In this document: one piece after another, positions 23,532-31,559 of the stretch
How the letters are laid out: the number at the start of each line of letters is the position of its first letter
How positions within the stretch are numbered: position 1 is the stretch's first letter
Origin: Kutzneria chonburiensis
GTDB taxonomy: Bacteria; Actinomycetota; Actinomycetes; Mycobacteriales; Pseudonocardiaceae
Direction of reading: 5' to 3'
NCBI RefSeq assembly: GCF_028622115.1
Contig: NZ_CP097263.1
Span: 9,869,501 to 9,933,500, forward strand
Length of the DNA stretch: 64,000 nucleotides
Notes under the pieces: generated by a model
Seen by the model: the letters and a program-made list of their open reading frames with translations, nothing else
The model's database searches: none
Told to the model about the DNA's origin: nothing
Position numbers and translations under genes: made by a program

Positions 23532-25969
23532 TGGTGCTGGAGTCCGATCTACGGCAACTGGACGAGTCGATCGCCGCCGATCCGTCCGCGCCGCGGGTGG
23601 TCGGGGTCCGTGCGCCCGGCGGCTACGGCAAGACCGCCCTGCTCACGCGCTGGGCCCAGATCTACCGCGAGGCCGGCGTCCCGGTGTACGACGGCCGGCA
23701 CGAGCTGCCGGCGCGGGACGCGGCCGTGCTGGTCGACGACGCCCACCAGCTCGACGACGAGCGGTTACGGGCCCTGCGCGGGCTGGCCGCCTCGGGCAGC
23801 GCGCAGCTGGCCGTGGCCTATCGGCCGTGGCCGCGGCGGGCGGCGCTGACCGACCTGGTCGAAGCCGTGACCCGGGTGCGGCCGCCGGTGCTGCTGGGGC
23901 CGCTGAGCCGGGCTCAGATCGGCGAGCGCGCCGGCCTGCTGCTCGGCGCCAAGCCGTCCGAGGACCTGGTCGACCTGGTCGGCAAGCAGACCGGTGGCGT
24001 GCCGCGGTTCGTGGACCGGCTGGTCAGGGCGGTGTCCGAGACCGCGGACTGCTCGGTGCCGGCGGCGGCCGTCGAGGGGTTCCGGTACGAGGTCGAGAAC
24101 CTCGAGGCCGACGTCCGGCGAGTACTGCTGGCCACGGCCCTGGGGGCCGGCACCGATCTGCTGGTGTCGCTGCTGGGGCTGGACCTGGACGCACTGGGCG
24201 ACGCCATGGACGGCGCCCGAGCCAGCGGGTTGCTCGACGAGTACGGGGTGCTGCTGCCGATAGCGCAACGGGCGCTGCTCGCGTTGAGCCCGTGGGAGCG
24301 GCGGCTTTCCCTGCACCAGCGGCTGATCGAGATTCAGCTGGCGCGCAGCGGTCCGTTGTTGCCGCTGGTCCGGCCGCTGTTGGGCGCTCCCGTGAGCGGC
24401 CCGCTGTTTGCGTCCGCTTTCAAAACCGCTGGTGACGAGGCCTTGGCCGAGTCGCCGGCCTTGGCGGCGCAGCTGTTCGCGGCCGCGGTCGAGGCCGGCG
24501 AGCCCGCCCTGGCACTGGCTGCCCGCCGGGCCGAGGCCGCGGCGTTGTCCGGGGACCTCGATTCCGGGTTACGTCTCGCTGACCAGGCGATTGCCGCCGA
24601 GGCTGCGGTTGATCGCGCGCATGGGGCCAGCGTTGCCGCCGCAGTGTTGGCGCATCGGGGGCTTTTGGGTAGTAGCACCGAGTTGTACCGCTGGGCCGGC
24701 GAGGGCTCGGCCGTCCCGTTCGCGGCGTTGGGGCTGATCGGCACTGGGCGGTTGGCCGAGGCCGACGAGCTGCTGTCCCAGCCCGGCAGCGGAGGCCCGC
24801 CGACCTTGTTGGCCGGGGCCGCCCGGCAACTGGCCCAGGGCGTGCGGGAGTCGGTCACCGGTTCGGCGACGACCGCTCTGGCCACGTTGACCAGGGCCGC
24901 TGTGCTGATCGAACCGTTGGGCCGCAATGTCCTGTTGCCCGATACTCCGGCCGCCCTGGCGGCGTTGGTGGCCATGCACTGCGGCGAGTTCACCGTGGCC
25001 GAGGCCGTGTTGCGGCGGGCCATCGACTCGGGCATGGGCGGGGCCATAGCCATGCGGCGGCACCTGCTGCTGCGCGGTTGGACGGCCATGCTCCGTGGCG
25101 GCTTCGAGGCCGCCCGGTCCGATCTGGTCGCGGCCAGCGGACCGATGGAGCCGCGGGACTGGCTGCTCGCCACCGGTTTGGAGATCGGCCTGGCCCGCCG
25201 GGACAGCGACCTGTCGGCGCTGCGGACCGTGTGGGATCGGGCTCGTGAGGCCATCGTTCGGCACCCGGCCGACCTGTTCGCCCTGCTGCCGCTGGGGGAA
25301 CTGGCCGTCGCCGCCGGCCGACTGCACGACACCTCGCGGCTGGCCCCGCACCTGGCCCAGGCCACCGAGCTGCTGGGGCAGCTCGGCAATCCGCCGCTGT
25401 GGTCGACGTCGTTGGCGTGGAACCGGATGCACGCCGCCGTGTTGGACGAGCACCCCGAGGACGCCGCCCGGCACGCCGCCGACCTGGCTTCGCTGGCCCC
25501 CGCACATCCGTACTGCGCGGCCGTCGCCGACGCCGCCCAGGTGTGGGTGAAGTTGCTGGCCGGCGACGTCGACCCCGTGGAGACCGAGTCCGCCGCTCGG
25601 GCTCTGGCCGCCGCGGGGTTGGTCTGGGACGGCGCTCGGTTGGCCGGTCAGGCCGCTATCCGCACTCCTGACCGTACGGCGATGGTCGCTCTACTGGACT
25701 GCGCGCGGATCATCCAGGGCCGTCAGCAGGAGCCCCAGCCGGAAGCTCCGCTGGCCGGCGACAACGCCACCACGTTGTCCGAGCGGGAGCGCGAGGTCGC
25801 CGAGCTGGTGGTCAGCGGGCTCACGTACAAGCAGATCGGGGAGAAGCTGTTCATCTCCGCGAAGACCGTCGAGTACCACGTGGCCCGGATGCGGCAGCGG
25901 CTCGGCAGCGACACCCGCAGCGACCTGCTCAACCAGCTGCGGGGTCTGTTGGGGCCTCGTCCCGTGTAG
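23531..25969 (+). CDS. Large ATP-binding LuxR-family regulator (LAL/STAND-like)
   Basis: An 812-residue regulator. N-terminus: P-loop 'GVRAPGGYGKTALLTRW' and Walker B 'AAVLVDDAHQLDD'. Middle: helical, Ala/Leu-rich TPR-like repeats (residues 290-730). C-terminus: LuxR helix-turn-helix 'LSEREREVAELVVSGLTYKQIGEKLFISAKTVEYHVARMRQRLG'-type domain (residues about 745-805). ATG 23531 overlaps the Hsp70 stop. This is the natural candidate to control the divergent IniB-like operon. Its 3' end overlaps the convergent repeat-protein gene by 41 bp. Confidence 0.88.
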   Translation: MVLESDLRQLDESIAADPSAPRVVGVRAPGGYGKTALLTRWAQIYREAGVPVYDGRHELPARDAAVLVDDAHQLDDERLRALRGLAASGSAQLAVAYRPWPRRAALTDLVEAVTRVRPPVLLGPLSRAQIGERAGLLLGAKPSEDLVDLVGKQTGGVPRFVDRLVRAVSETADCSVPAAAVEGFRYEVENLEADVRRVLLATALGAGTDLLVSLLGLDLDALGDAMDGARASGLLDEYGVLLPIAQRALLALSPWERRLSLHQRLIEIQLARSGPLLPLVRPLLGAPVSGPLFASAFKTAGDEALAESPALAAQLFAAAVEAGEPALALAARRAEAAALSGDLDSGLRLADQAIAAEAAVDRAHGASVAAAVLAHRGLLGSSTELYRWAGEGSAVPFAALGLIGTGRLAEADELLSQPGSGGPPTLLAGAARQLAQGVRESVTGSATTALATLTRAAVLIEPLGRNVLLPDTPAALAALVAMHCGEFTVAEAVLRRAIDSGMGGAIAMRRHLLLRGWTAMLRGGFEAARSDLVAASGPMEPRDWLLATGLEIGLARRDSDLSALRTVWDRAREAIVRHPADLFALLPLGELAVAAGRLHDTSRLAPHLAQATELLGQLGNPPLWSTSLAWNRMHAAVLDEHPEDAARHAADLASLAPAHPYCAAVADAAQVWVKLLAGDVDPVETESAARALAAAGLVWDGARLAGQAAIRTPDRTAMVALLDCARIIQGRQQEPQPEAPLAGDNATTLSEREREVAELVVSGLTYKQIGEKLFISAKTVEYHVARMRQRLGSDTRSDLLNQLRGLLGPRPV

Positions 25970-26669
25970 CGGCGGCGGTCTGCTCGGCTCCCCGGCGGCG
26001 GAAGAACTTGAAGCCGGGGATGCCGACGATCGCCTGGCGGACGTCCCGCGTCACCTTGAGCAGCTCAGTCACGTCCGGGCCGACCCGGTCCAGGGTGCTC
26101 AGGATGGGCAGGATGTTGGTGATCAGGTGTTCTGTCAGCTGCGGCAGCTCGTCGACCAGCCGGATCGCCGCGTCGACCTCTTCGTCGGACAGCTCCGTGA
26201 CGAACCGCCCGGCCAGCGGGGCCGCGCGCAGCGCGATCGGCTCGTAGACGCGGATCAGCTCGTTGGCGATGCCCGCCGTGCTCTCCGCCAGCGCCACCAC
26301 CGCCGCCGCTTCTTCGCTGACCCGGGCCGCCCCGCCGACCACGTCGTTGGCCCGCCCGCTCACGTGCTCCGCCACCGCGACGACGCCGGACGCCTGGCGG
26401 CTCACCTGCTCCGCCACCGCGATCACGCCCGAGGCCTGGCCGCTGATCTTCGCCGCGTCGACCACCACCACGCCGGCCGCGCCCGCGATGCCTTCCACCT
26501 CCGCGACCAGCCGCTCGGCCCGCTCGACCACCTCGGTGATCCGCTCCACCAGCGTCTCCGCCGCGCCCACCAGCCCGATCAGCCGCGCCGGCAGCGACAC
26601 CAGCGCCACCGTCGTGTCGATGGCCGCCACGGTGACCGCCTTCGCGAGTCCGATGATCGGCAATGCCAT
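25929..26669 (-). CDS. Unknown amphipathic protein with five 14-residue repeats
   Basis: Function not recognised. The 246-residue protein (ATG 26669, or GTG 26678) has a hydrophobic N-terminus 'LPIIGLAKAVTVAAIDTTVALVSLPARLIGLVG', then a helical region of about five tandem 14-residue units: 'AAKISGQASGVIAV', 'AEQVSRQASGVVAV', 'AEHVSGRANDVVGG', 'AARVSEEAAAVVAL', 'AESTAGIANELIRV'. This resembles apolipoprotein-like or chemoreceptor-like coiled coils that lie on membranes. The C-terminal part has 'LPQLTEHLITNILPILSTLDRVGPDV'. It converges on and overlaps the LuxR gene by 41 bp, which suggests an association with the dynamin/Hsp70 cluster. Confidence 0.72.
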   Translation of the reverse strand: MALPIIGLAKAVTVAAIDTTVALVSLPARLIGLVGAAETLVERITEVVERAERLVAEVEGIAGAAGVVVVDAAKISGQASGVIAVAEQVSRQASGVVAVAEHVSGRANDVVGGAARVSEEAAAVVALAESTAGIANELIRVYEPIALRAAPLAGRFVTELSDEEVDAAIRLVDELPQLTEHLITNILPILSTLDRVGPDVTELLKVTRDVRQAIVGIPGFKFFRRRGAEQTAAATRDEAPTDPAAG

Positions 26670-26829
26670 GCCGTCCACTCTGCCCTGCTCGCGGCCGTCG
26701 TGCGAGCGAAACGCCCAGTCTGCCGCCGGCCTTCCCGCCGCCCTCTTTGCGGGCCGCGTCCCATCGCCCCCGTCCTCGCCGCCCGCCGGCATCCGCGGCC
26801 TACCACCTCCTTCCTCGCGAAACCGGGGC

Positions 26830-26843
26830 GGCAAACGTTTGCC
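26830..26843 (+). promoter_or_regulatory. LacI-family-type operator
   Basis: GGCAAACGTTTGCC is a perfect 14-bp palindrome with the central CG typical of LacI/GalR sites, flanked by a second symmetric pair AACCGG/CCGGTT (26821 and 26845). It ends 9-18 bp before the DUF5107 start. No LacI-type regulator is encoded nearby, so control is likely from a distant sugar regulator. Confidence 0.65.
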
Positions 26844-26852
26844 TCCGGTTGA

Positions 26853-28595
26853 ATGCTGACCATGGGGTGCACGACACTGACCGTGACCGAGCTTCGGCTG
26901 CCCGCGGCGGCCCTCGGACCGGAGAATCCGCTGCCCGTGCTGGGTGAGGACCGGGCGAAGGTGCTGCCCTGCCTCCGGCAGGACGGCTACGGGCGGTCAC
27001 TGGTCGAGACCGACCTGCCGGCCGTGGTGCTGGAGAACGACTACCTGCGGGCGACGGTGCTGCCGGGGCTCGGCGGCCGGCTGTACTCGCTGGTACACAA
27101 GCCGACCGGTCGGGACCTGCTGTTCCGGAACCCGGTCCTCCAACCGGCCAACCTCGCGCTGCGCAACGCCTGGTTCGCCGGCGGCGTGGAGTGGAACCTC
27201 GGCAGCACCGGGCACACGACCATGACCTGCGCGCCGATGTACGCCGGGACCGTGGAAGGGCCCGACGGCTCGCCGGTGCTGCGGCTGTGGGAGTGGGAGC
27301 GGACCCGCAACCTGGTGTACCAGGTGGATCTCTGGCTGCCGCCGGACTCGGAGTTCCTGTACGTCGGCGTGCGGATCCGAAACCCTTGGCAGTACGAGGT
27401 TCCCGCCTACTGGTGGTCGAACGCGGCCGTTCCCCGCACCGACGACACGCGGATCCTGGTGCCGGCCTCGGAAGGCTGGCACTACGGGTACACGCAGCAA
27501 CTGTCCCGTGTGGACGCTTCCTTCGTGACCGTGGCCGACCGTGACGCCGCCGACCTGTTCTACGACATTCCCGCGGACAGTCCACCGTGGATTGCCGCGG
27601 TCGACTCGTCCGGCTTCGGGCTGATGCAGGCCTCGACGGATCGCCTGCGTGGCCGGAAGTTGTTCGTGTGGGGCACCAACCCGGGCGGCCGGCGCTGGCA
27701 GTCGTGGCTGGCCCCGGGGACCGACGGCTACCTGGAGATCCAGGCCGGCCTGGCCCCGACGCAGTTCGAGTACGTGCCGATGCCCGGCGGGGCATCGTGG
27801 GACTGGCTGGAGGCGTACGGGCCGTACGGTGATTTCCCTCCGCTGCCACTGGATTCGTGGCGGTCGATCGCCGACGCCGAGCCGGCGCGGCTGTTCTCCG
27901 GCTCCGGCTGGGGTGCGTTGGAGTTGCTCCGCACCGGAACGGATCCGTTGCCCGGCACACCGTTCGACTCCCTCGGTGACGACCAGGCCCCGTGGCTGGC
28001 GCTGCTGGACGGGGCCATGCCCGTCGGCGATCCGCTGTCGCCACCAGGATGCACCTTGGTGGCTTGGCATTCGCTGTTGGAGGCGGCCCCCGAGTCGTGG
28101 ATCTCCTTGTACCACCTGGGCGTTGCTCGCTGGTACGACGGCGACACTCTCGGTGCCGAGTCCGCGTGGGAGCAGTCGTCGGCGCTGGCCGAGTCGCCGT
28201 GGTCCTTACGTGCCTTGGCTTTCGCCCGTCCGGACCGGGCCGCCGGTCTGCTGCTCCGGGCCGTCGAGCTCGCCCCGACGGTGCCCGGTCTCGCCATCGA
28301 GGCCCTGGAAGCGCTGCTCGCCGCCGGTTTGGCTGCGGAGGCGGCCACAGTGCTCGCATCCCTGCCCGATTCCGTTGCCGCGCTCGGCCGGCTGCGTCTG
28401 CTGGACGCCCGTATCCGCCATGCCCTCGGCGATGTCGCCGGCGCCCGTGCCGTCTTCGACGCCGGTTTCGAGGTGCCCGACCTCCGGGAAGGCGAGGAGA
28501 TCCTCACCGACACGTGGCGTCTCATCGCCGGCGACGAGCCCGTGCCGGCGGCCTACGACTTCCGGATGGTCACCGACGCGCTGCGGGAAGGCTGA
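26853..28595 (+). CDS. DUF5107 protein with TPR-like C-terminus
   Basis: A roughly 580-residue cytosolic protein. The N-terminal domain fits DUF5107 (galactose-mutarotase-like sandwich found beside sugar genes): 'VVLENDYLRATVLPGLGGRLYSLVHKPTGRDLLFRNPV', 'GVEWNLGSTGHT', 'YWWSNAAVP' and 'EGWHYGYTQQ' (shown as separate motifs). The C-terminal 200 residues are Ala/Leu-rich helical repeats, as in other DUF5107-TPR proteins. Start is ATG 26853 or 26862, both without ribosome binding site. The LacI-type operator at its start supports a role in carbohydrate metabolism. Confidence 0.82.
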   Translation: MLTMGCTTLTVTELRLPAAALGPENPLPVLGEDRAKVLPCLRQDGYGRSLVETDLPAVVLENDYLRATVLPGLGGRLYSLVHKPTGRDLLFRNPVLQPANLALRNAWFAGGVEWNLGSTGHTTMTCAPMYAGTVEGPDGSPVLRLWEWERTRNLVYQVDLWLPPDSEFLYVGVRIRNPWQYEVPAYWWSNAAVPRTDDTRILVPASEGWHYGYTQQLSRVDASFVTVADRDAADLFYDIPADSPPWIAAVDSSGFGLMQASTDRLRGRKLFVWGTNPGGRRWQSWLAPGTDGYLEIQAGLAPTQFEYVPMPGGASWDWLEAYGPYGDFPPLPLDSWRSIADAEPARLFSGSGWGALELLRTGTDPLPGTPFDSLGDDQAPWLALLDGAMPVGDPLSPPGCTLVAWHSLLEAAPESWISLYHLGVARWYDGDTLGAESAWEQSSALAESPWSLRALAFARPDRAAGLLLRAVELAPTVPGLAIEALEALLAAGLAAEAATVLASLPDSVAALGRLRLLDARIRHALGDVAGARAVFDAGFEVPDLREGEEILTDTWRLIAGDEPVPAAYDFRMVTDALREG

Positions 28596-28615
28596 CACCG
28601 GGGCACCCTCGAAGC

Positions 28616-30070
28616 ATGCGATGTGTTGTCTTCGGCGCCACCGGCTACATCGGCGGCCGGGTCGTGCCGGCCCTGCTGGACGCCGGCCACCAGGTCAGGG
28701 TCGTTGCCCGCTCGCCGGACAAGCTCGACGAAGCCGCGTGGCGGGACCGGGTGCAGGTCGTGCGCGGCGACGTGACCAGTGACGACGAGGTGCGGACCGC
28801 CATCGAGGGCCAGGAGGTTGTGTACTACCTGGTTCACTCGCTCAACCGGCGCGACTTCGTCGACGTCGACCGCGCGGCCGCACAGTCCGTGGCCGACGCG
28901 GCGGCGTCGCACGGCGTGGAACGCATCGTCTACCTGGGCGGCATCGTGCCGGACGGGGAGGAACTGTCGCCCCATCTGGCCTCACGGGCCGAGGTCGGCC
29001 GGATCTTCCTCGCCGGGCGGGTGCCGGCAGTGGTGCTCCAGGCCGCGGTGATCATCGGTTCCGGGTCGGCCAGCTTCGAGATGCTGCGGTACCTCAGCGA
29101 ACGCCTGCCGGCGATGATCACCCCGCGTTGGGTGCGCAACCGGGTCCAGCCGATCGCCGTCCGGGACGTGCTGCACTACCTCGTGCACGCCGCCGCGTTG
29201 CCGCCGGACGTGCATCGGTCCTTCGACATCGGCGGGCCGGATGTGTTGACGTACTTGGACATGATGCGCCGCTACGCCGTGGTCGCCGGCCTGCCGCGGC
29301 GAATGGTGTTGCCTGTTCCCGTCTTGACGCCGTGGCTGTCCGCCCAGTGGGTCAACCTGGTCACGCCCGTGCCGGGATCCATTGCCGTGCCGCTGATCGA
29401 GTCGCTCGTGCACGAGGTCGTCTGCCATGACCACGACATCGCCCGGCACATCCCCGATCCCGCCGACGGCCTCACCCACTACGAGCGGGCCGTGGAGCTT
29501 GCCCTGGCTCGGATCGCCCGTGCCGACGTGCCGACCCGGTGGTCCGACGCCAGCGGCGAGCCCGCCGATCCGCTGCCGACCGATCCTTCGTGGGCCGGCG
29601 GCAGTCTCTACGAGGACGTCCGCGAGCACCAGTGCGACGCCGCGCCTTTGTTGGTGTGGCAGGTCATCGAGGCCATCGGCGGCGAGCACGGTTGGTATTC
29701 CTTCCCGCTCGCCTGGGCCGTTCGCGGTTGGGCCGACCGCCTCGTCGGCGGCGTCGGGCTTCGCCGTGGTCGTCGCGATCCCCGTCGACTCCACGTCGGC
29801 GAGGCCCTCGACTGGTGGCGCGTCGAGACCCTCGACCGCCCGCGGCTGCTTCGCCTCCGCGCCGAGATGAAACTCCCCGGCCGCGCGTGGCTCGAACTCG
29901 GCGTCGAGCCGTCCCCTTCCGGCGGCAGCCGCTACCGCCAGCGCGCCGTCTTCCAGCCCCACGGCCTCGCCGGCCACGTCTACTGGAAGGCCATCTCTCC
30001 CTTCCACGACCTGGTGTTCGGCGGCATGGTCCGCAACATCACCGGCGCCGCCGCTCGGACAGCACCGTGA
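28616..30070 (+). CDS. NAD(P)-binding SDR/NmrA-like protein fused to DUF2867
   Basis: A 484-residue two-domain protein. The N-terminus is an atypical short-chain dehydrogenase fold: 'VVFGATGYIGGRVVPALLDAGH' (GxxGxxG nucleotide motif), then 'YYLVHSL' and 'VERIVYLGGIVP'. The C-terminal 170 residues fit DUF2867 ('SLYEDVREHQCDAAPLLVWQVIEAIGG' to 'YWKAISPFHDLVFGGMVRN'). This fusion is widespread in actinobacteria and its substrate is unknown. It starts 20 bp after the DUF5107 stop and may be in the same transcript. Confidence 0.88.
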   Translation: MRCVVFGATGYIGGRVVPALLDAGHQVRVVARSPDKLDEAAWRDRVQVVRGDVTSDDEVRTAIEGQEVVYYLVHSLNRRDFVDVDRAAAQSVADAAASHGVERIVYLGGIVPDGEELSPHLASRAEVGRIFLAGRVPAVVLQAAVIIGSGSASFEMLRYLSERLPAMITPRWVRNRVQPIAVRDVLHYLVHAAALPPDVHRSFDIGGPDVLTYLDMMRRYAVVAGLPRRMVLPVPVLTPWLSAQWVNLVTPVPGSIAVPLIESLVHEVVCHDHDIARHIPDPADGLTHYERAVELALARIARADVPTRWSDASGEPADPLPTDPSWAGGSLYEDVREHQCDAAPLLVWQVIEAIGGEHGWYSFPLAWAVRGWADRLVGGVGLRRGRRDPRRLHVGEALDWWRVETLDRPRLLRLRAEMKLPGRAWLELGVEPSPSGGSRYRQRAVFQPHGLAGHVYWKAISPFHDLVFGGMVRNITGAAARTAP

Positions 30071-30135
30071 AGGACTGCCGCCCTGCGTGCAGCTGCCGTG
30101 CTTGCCGCCGCGAGCTGGGGTGAGCCCGTCCTGCC

Positions 30136-30564
30136 TTATTGCGGTGGCAGGGCTGAGAGTGTCGCCAGCGCGCGGAGGAAGGCCGACCGGTCGTCGAGGG
30201 GGAGGCGTCCGAGCAAGCGGTCCTCGTTGCGCTGGATCTCGGCCTGGACGGCGTTGCGCTTGCGGCGGCCCTCGTCGGTGATGGCGAGGAGCCGGGCGCG
30301 GCGGTCGGCGGGGTCGCGGGTGCGCTGGAGGAAGCCCTGGTCCTCGAGCTCGTCGAGCACGCCGATGATGCGGCTCTTGTCGGCGCCGATGAACTCGGCC
30401 AACGCGGCCTGGGTGCGGATGGGCTCGCTGTCCAAGGCGCTGAGCACGACGTAGCCCCACATGCTCAGCCCATGGGCCCTGAGCACCGGCATCTCGGCGG
30501 CGATCAGCGCGCGTTGCAGCGGCGCGATCATCGCCGCCAGGTCCCGCCTCGTCACGGACCGCAT
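30136..30564 (-). CDS. MarR-family transcriptional regulator
   Basis: A 142-residue winged-helix repressor with 'TQAALAEFIGADKSRIIGVLDELEDQGFLQRTRDPADRRARLLAITDEG' spanning helix-turn-helix and wing (about residues 50-100). ATG 30564 gives the usual family length. It is divergent, 46 bp away, from the TIGR03086-type gene, with two palindromes in the gap that are likely its operators. Confidence 0.92.
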   Translation of the reverse strand: MRSVTRRDLAAMIAPLQRALIAAEMPVLRAHGLSMWGYVVLSALDSEPIRTQAALAEFIGADKSRIIGVLDELEDQGFLQRTRDPADRRARLLAITDEGRRKRNAVQAEIQRNEDRLLGRLPLDDRSAFLRALATLSALPPQ

Positions 30565-30575
30565 GATACCGACCT

Positions 30576-30611
30576 TGCGCTTATCATAAGCTTGTGCATA
30601 TCGTAAGCGCA
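30576..30611. promoter_or_regulatory. MarR operator palindromes
   Basis: GCTTATCATAAGC (30579-30591) is a perfect 13-bp palindrome on C30585. A larger dyad TGCGCTTA (30576-30583) / TAAGCGCA (30604-30611) uses the same half-site. Both lie in the 46-bp gap between divergent genes and abut the ATG at 30611. Confidence 0.62.
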
Positions 30612-31222
30612 TGCATATTAATGACCTGCTCGCCCAGCATCGAGCCGTGATCCGCGCCAGCGTCGAGGTTGTGGCCCGAGTTCGGACCGATGACCTGGGC
30701 CGGCCGACGCCGTGTGCCGAGTGGACACTCGCCGAGCTGCTCGCCCACATGACGGCCCAGCACCGCGGCTTCGCCGCCGCGGCCCGTGGCAACGGCAGCG
30801 ATCTCGCCGCGTGGGAGGTTCGGCCCCTCGGGGCGAGTCCTGTCGCGGACTACACCGATGCCGCCGTCGACCTTCTGGCCGCCTTCGCCTCGCCGGCCCC
30901 GGAGTTCGAGCTGCCCGAATTCCAGCCCGTGTCGACCTTTCCCGCCGCCCAGGCCATCAGCTTCCACCTCATCGACTACGTGGTCCACGCCTGGGACGTC
31001 GCCCGTTCGCTCGGCCTCGACTACGTCCTGCCCGCGGGCGTGGCCGATCTGGCGTTGCGGATTGCCCTCCTGGTCCCCGACGGCGACAACCGCCTTGCCC
31101 CCGACTCCCCGTTCGCCCCCGCCCTGACCGCCGCCGACGAGGCCGACCCGCTGGCTCGAATCCTCACCGCCCTGGGCCGCTCGCCCGAGTGGTCGCGCCA
31201 CGGACAGGCGGTGCGGAAATGA
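30611..31222 (+). CDS. TIGR03086-type DinB/mycothiol-dependent isomerase-fold protein
   Basis: A 203-residue four-helix-bundle protein. The N-terminal block 'HRAVIRASVEVVARVRTDDLGRPTPCAEWTLAELLAHM' and 'FHLIDYVVHAWDVARSLG' are the conserved segments of the TIGR03086/maleylpyruvate-isomerase family, whose His and Asp residues bind a metal. Many members use mycothiol; the precise reaction is unknown. The ATG lies inside the outer operator dyad, so the MarR protein should control it directly and the mRNA may be leaderless. Confidence 0.87.
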   Translation: MHINDLLAQHRAVIRASVEVVARVRTDDLGRPTPCAEWTLAELLAHMTAQHRGFAAAARGNGSDLAAWEVRPLGASPVADYTDAAVDLLAAFASPAPEFELPEFQPVSTFPAAQAISFHLIDYVVHAWDVARSLGLDYVLPAGVADLALRIALLVPDGDNRLAPDSPFAPALTAADEADPLARILTALGRSPEWSRHGQAVRK

Positions 31223-31259
31223 GTCGGCCTGCCTGACGTCGTGCCCCTACGATGCGTCG

Positions 31260-31553
31260 ATGATCGACATGCAGGTGCGTCGGGAGCTGTGTGGGGAGGT
31301 CGTGGCTCGCGCAGCGGCCGGCATTGCGTGGGATACGACACTCGGCGATCTCGACCGAGCGACCTTTCCCCTTGTCGGTGCGCTGATTCCCTACGGGGAC
31401 ACGGTGTTCAACCACTTGCAGGCAGCGGAGCTGCTGCTGGAGCTGGACCGGCTGCCCGCCCATCACGGCGGCGCCTGGGTGGATGAGGCACGCGCTCTGT
31501 GTGACCTCGTGCTGCGCAAGGCCCACCACTACTTGGTGTTCGTCGGCGACTGA
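31260..31553 (+). CDS. Small hypothetical protein
   Basis: A 97-residue soluble protein that I do not recognise. It is mostly helical with conserved-looking 'DLDRATFPLVGALIPYGDTVFNHLQAAELLLELDRL' and 'DLVLRKAHHYLVFVGD'. GC-rich third positions and the position 37 bp after the TIGR03086-type gene on the same strand support a real gene. It ends 6 bp before the convergent kinase gene. Confidence 0.6.
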   Translation: MIDMQVRRELCGEVVARAAAGIAWDTTLGDLDRATFPLVGALIPYGDTVFNHLQAAELLLELDRLPAHHGGAWVDEARALCDLVLRKAHHYLVFVGD

Positions 31554-31559
31554 AGTCGG

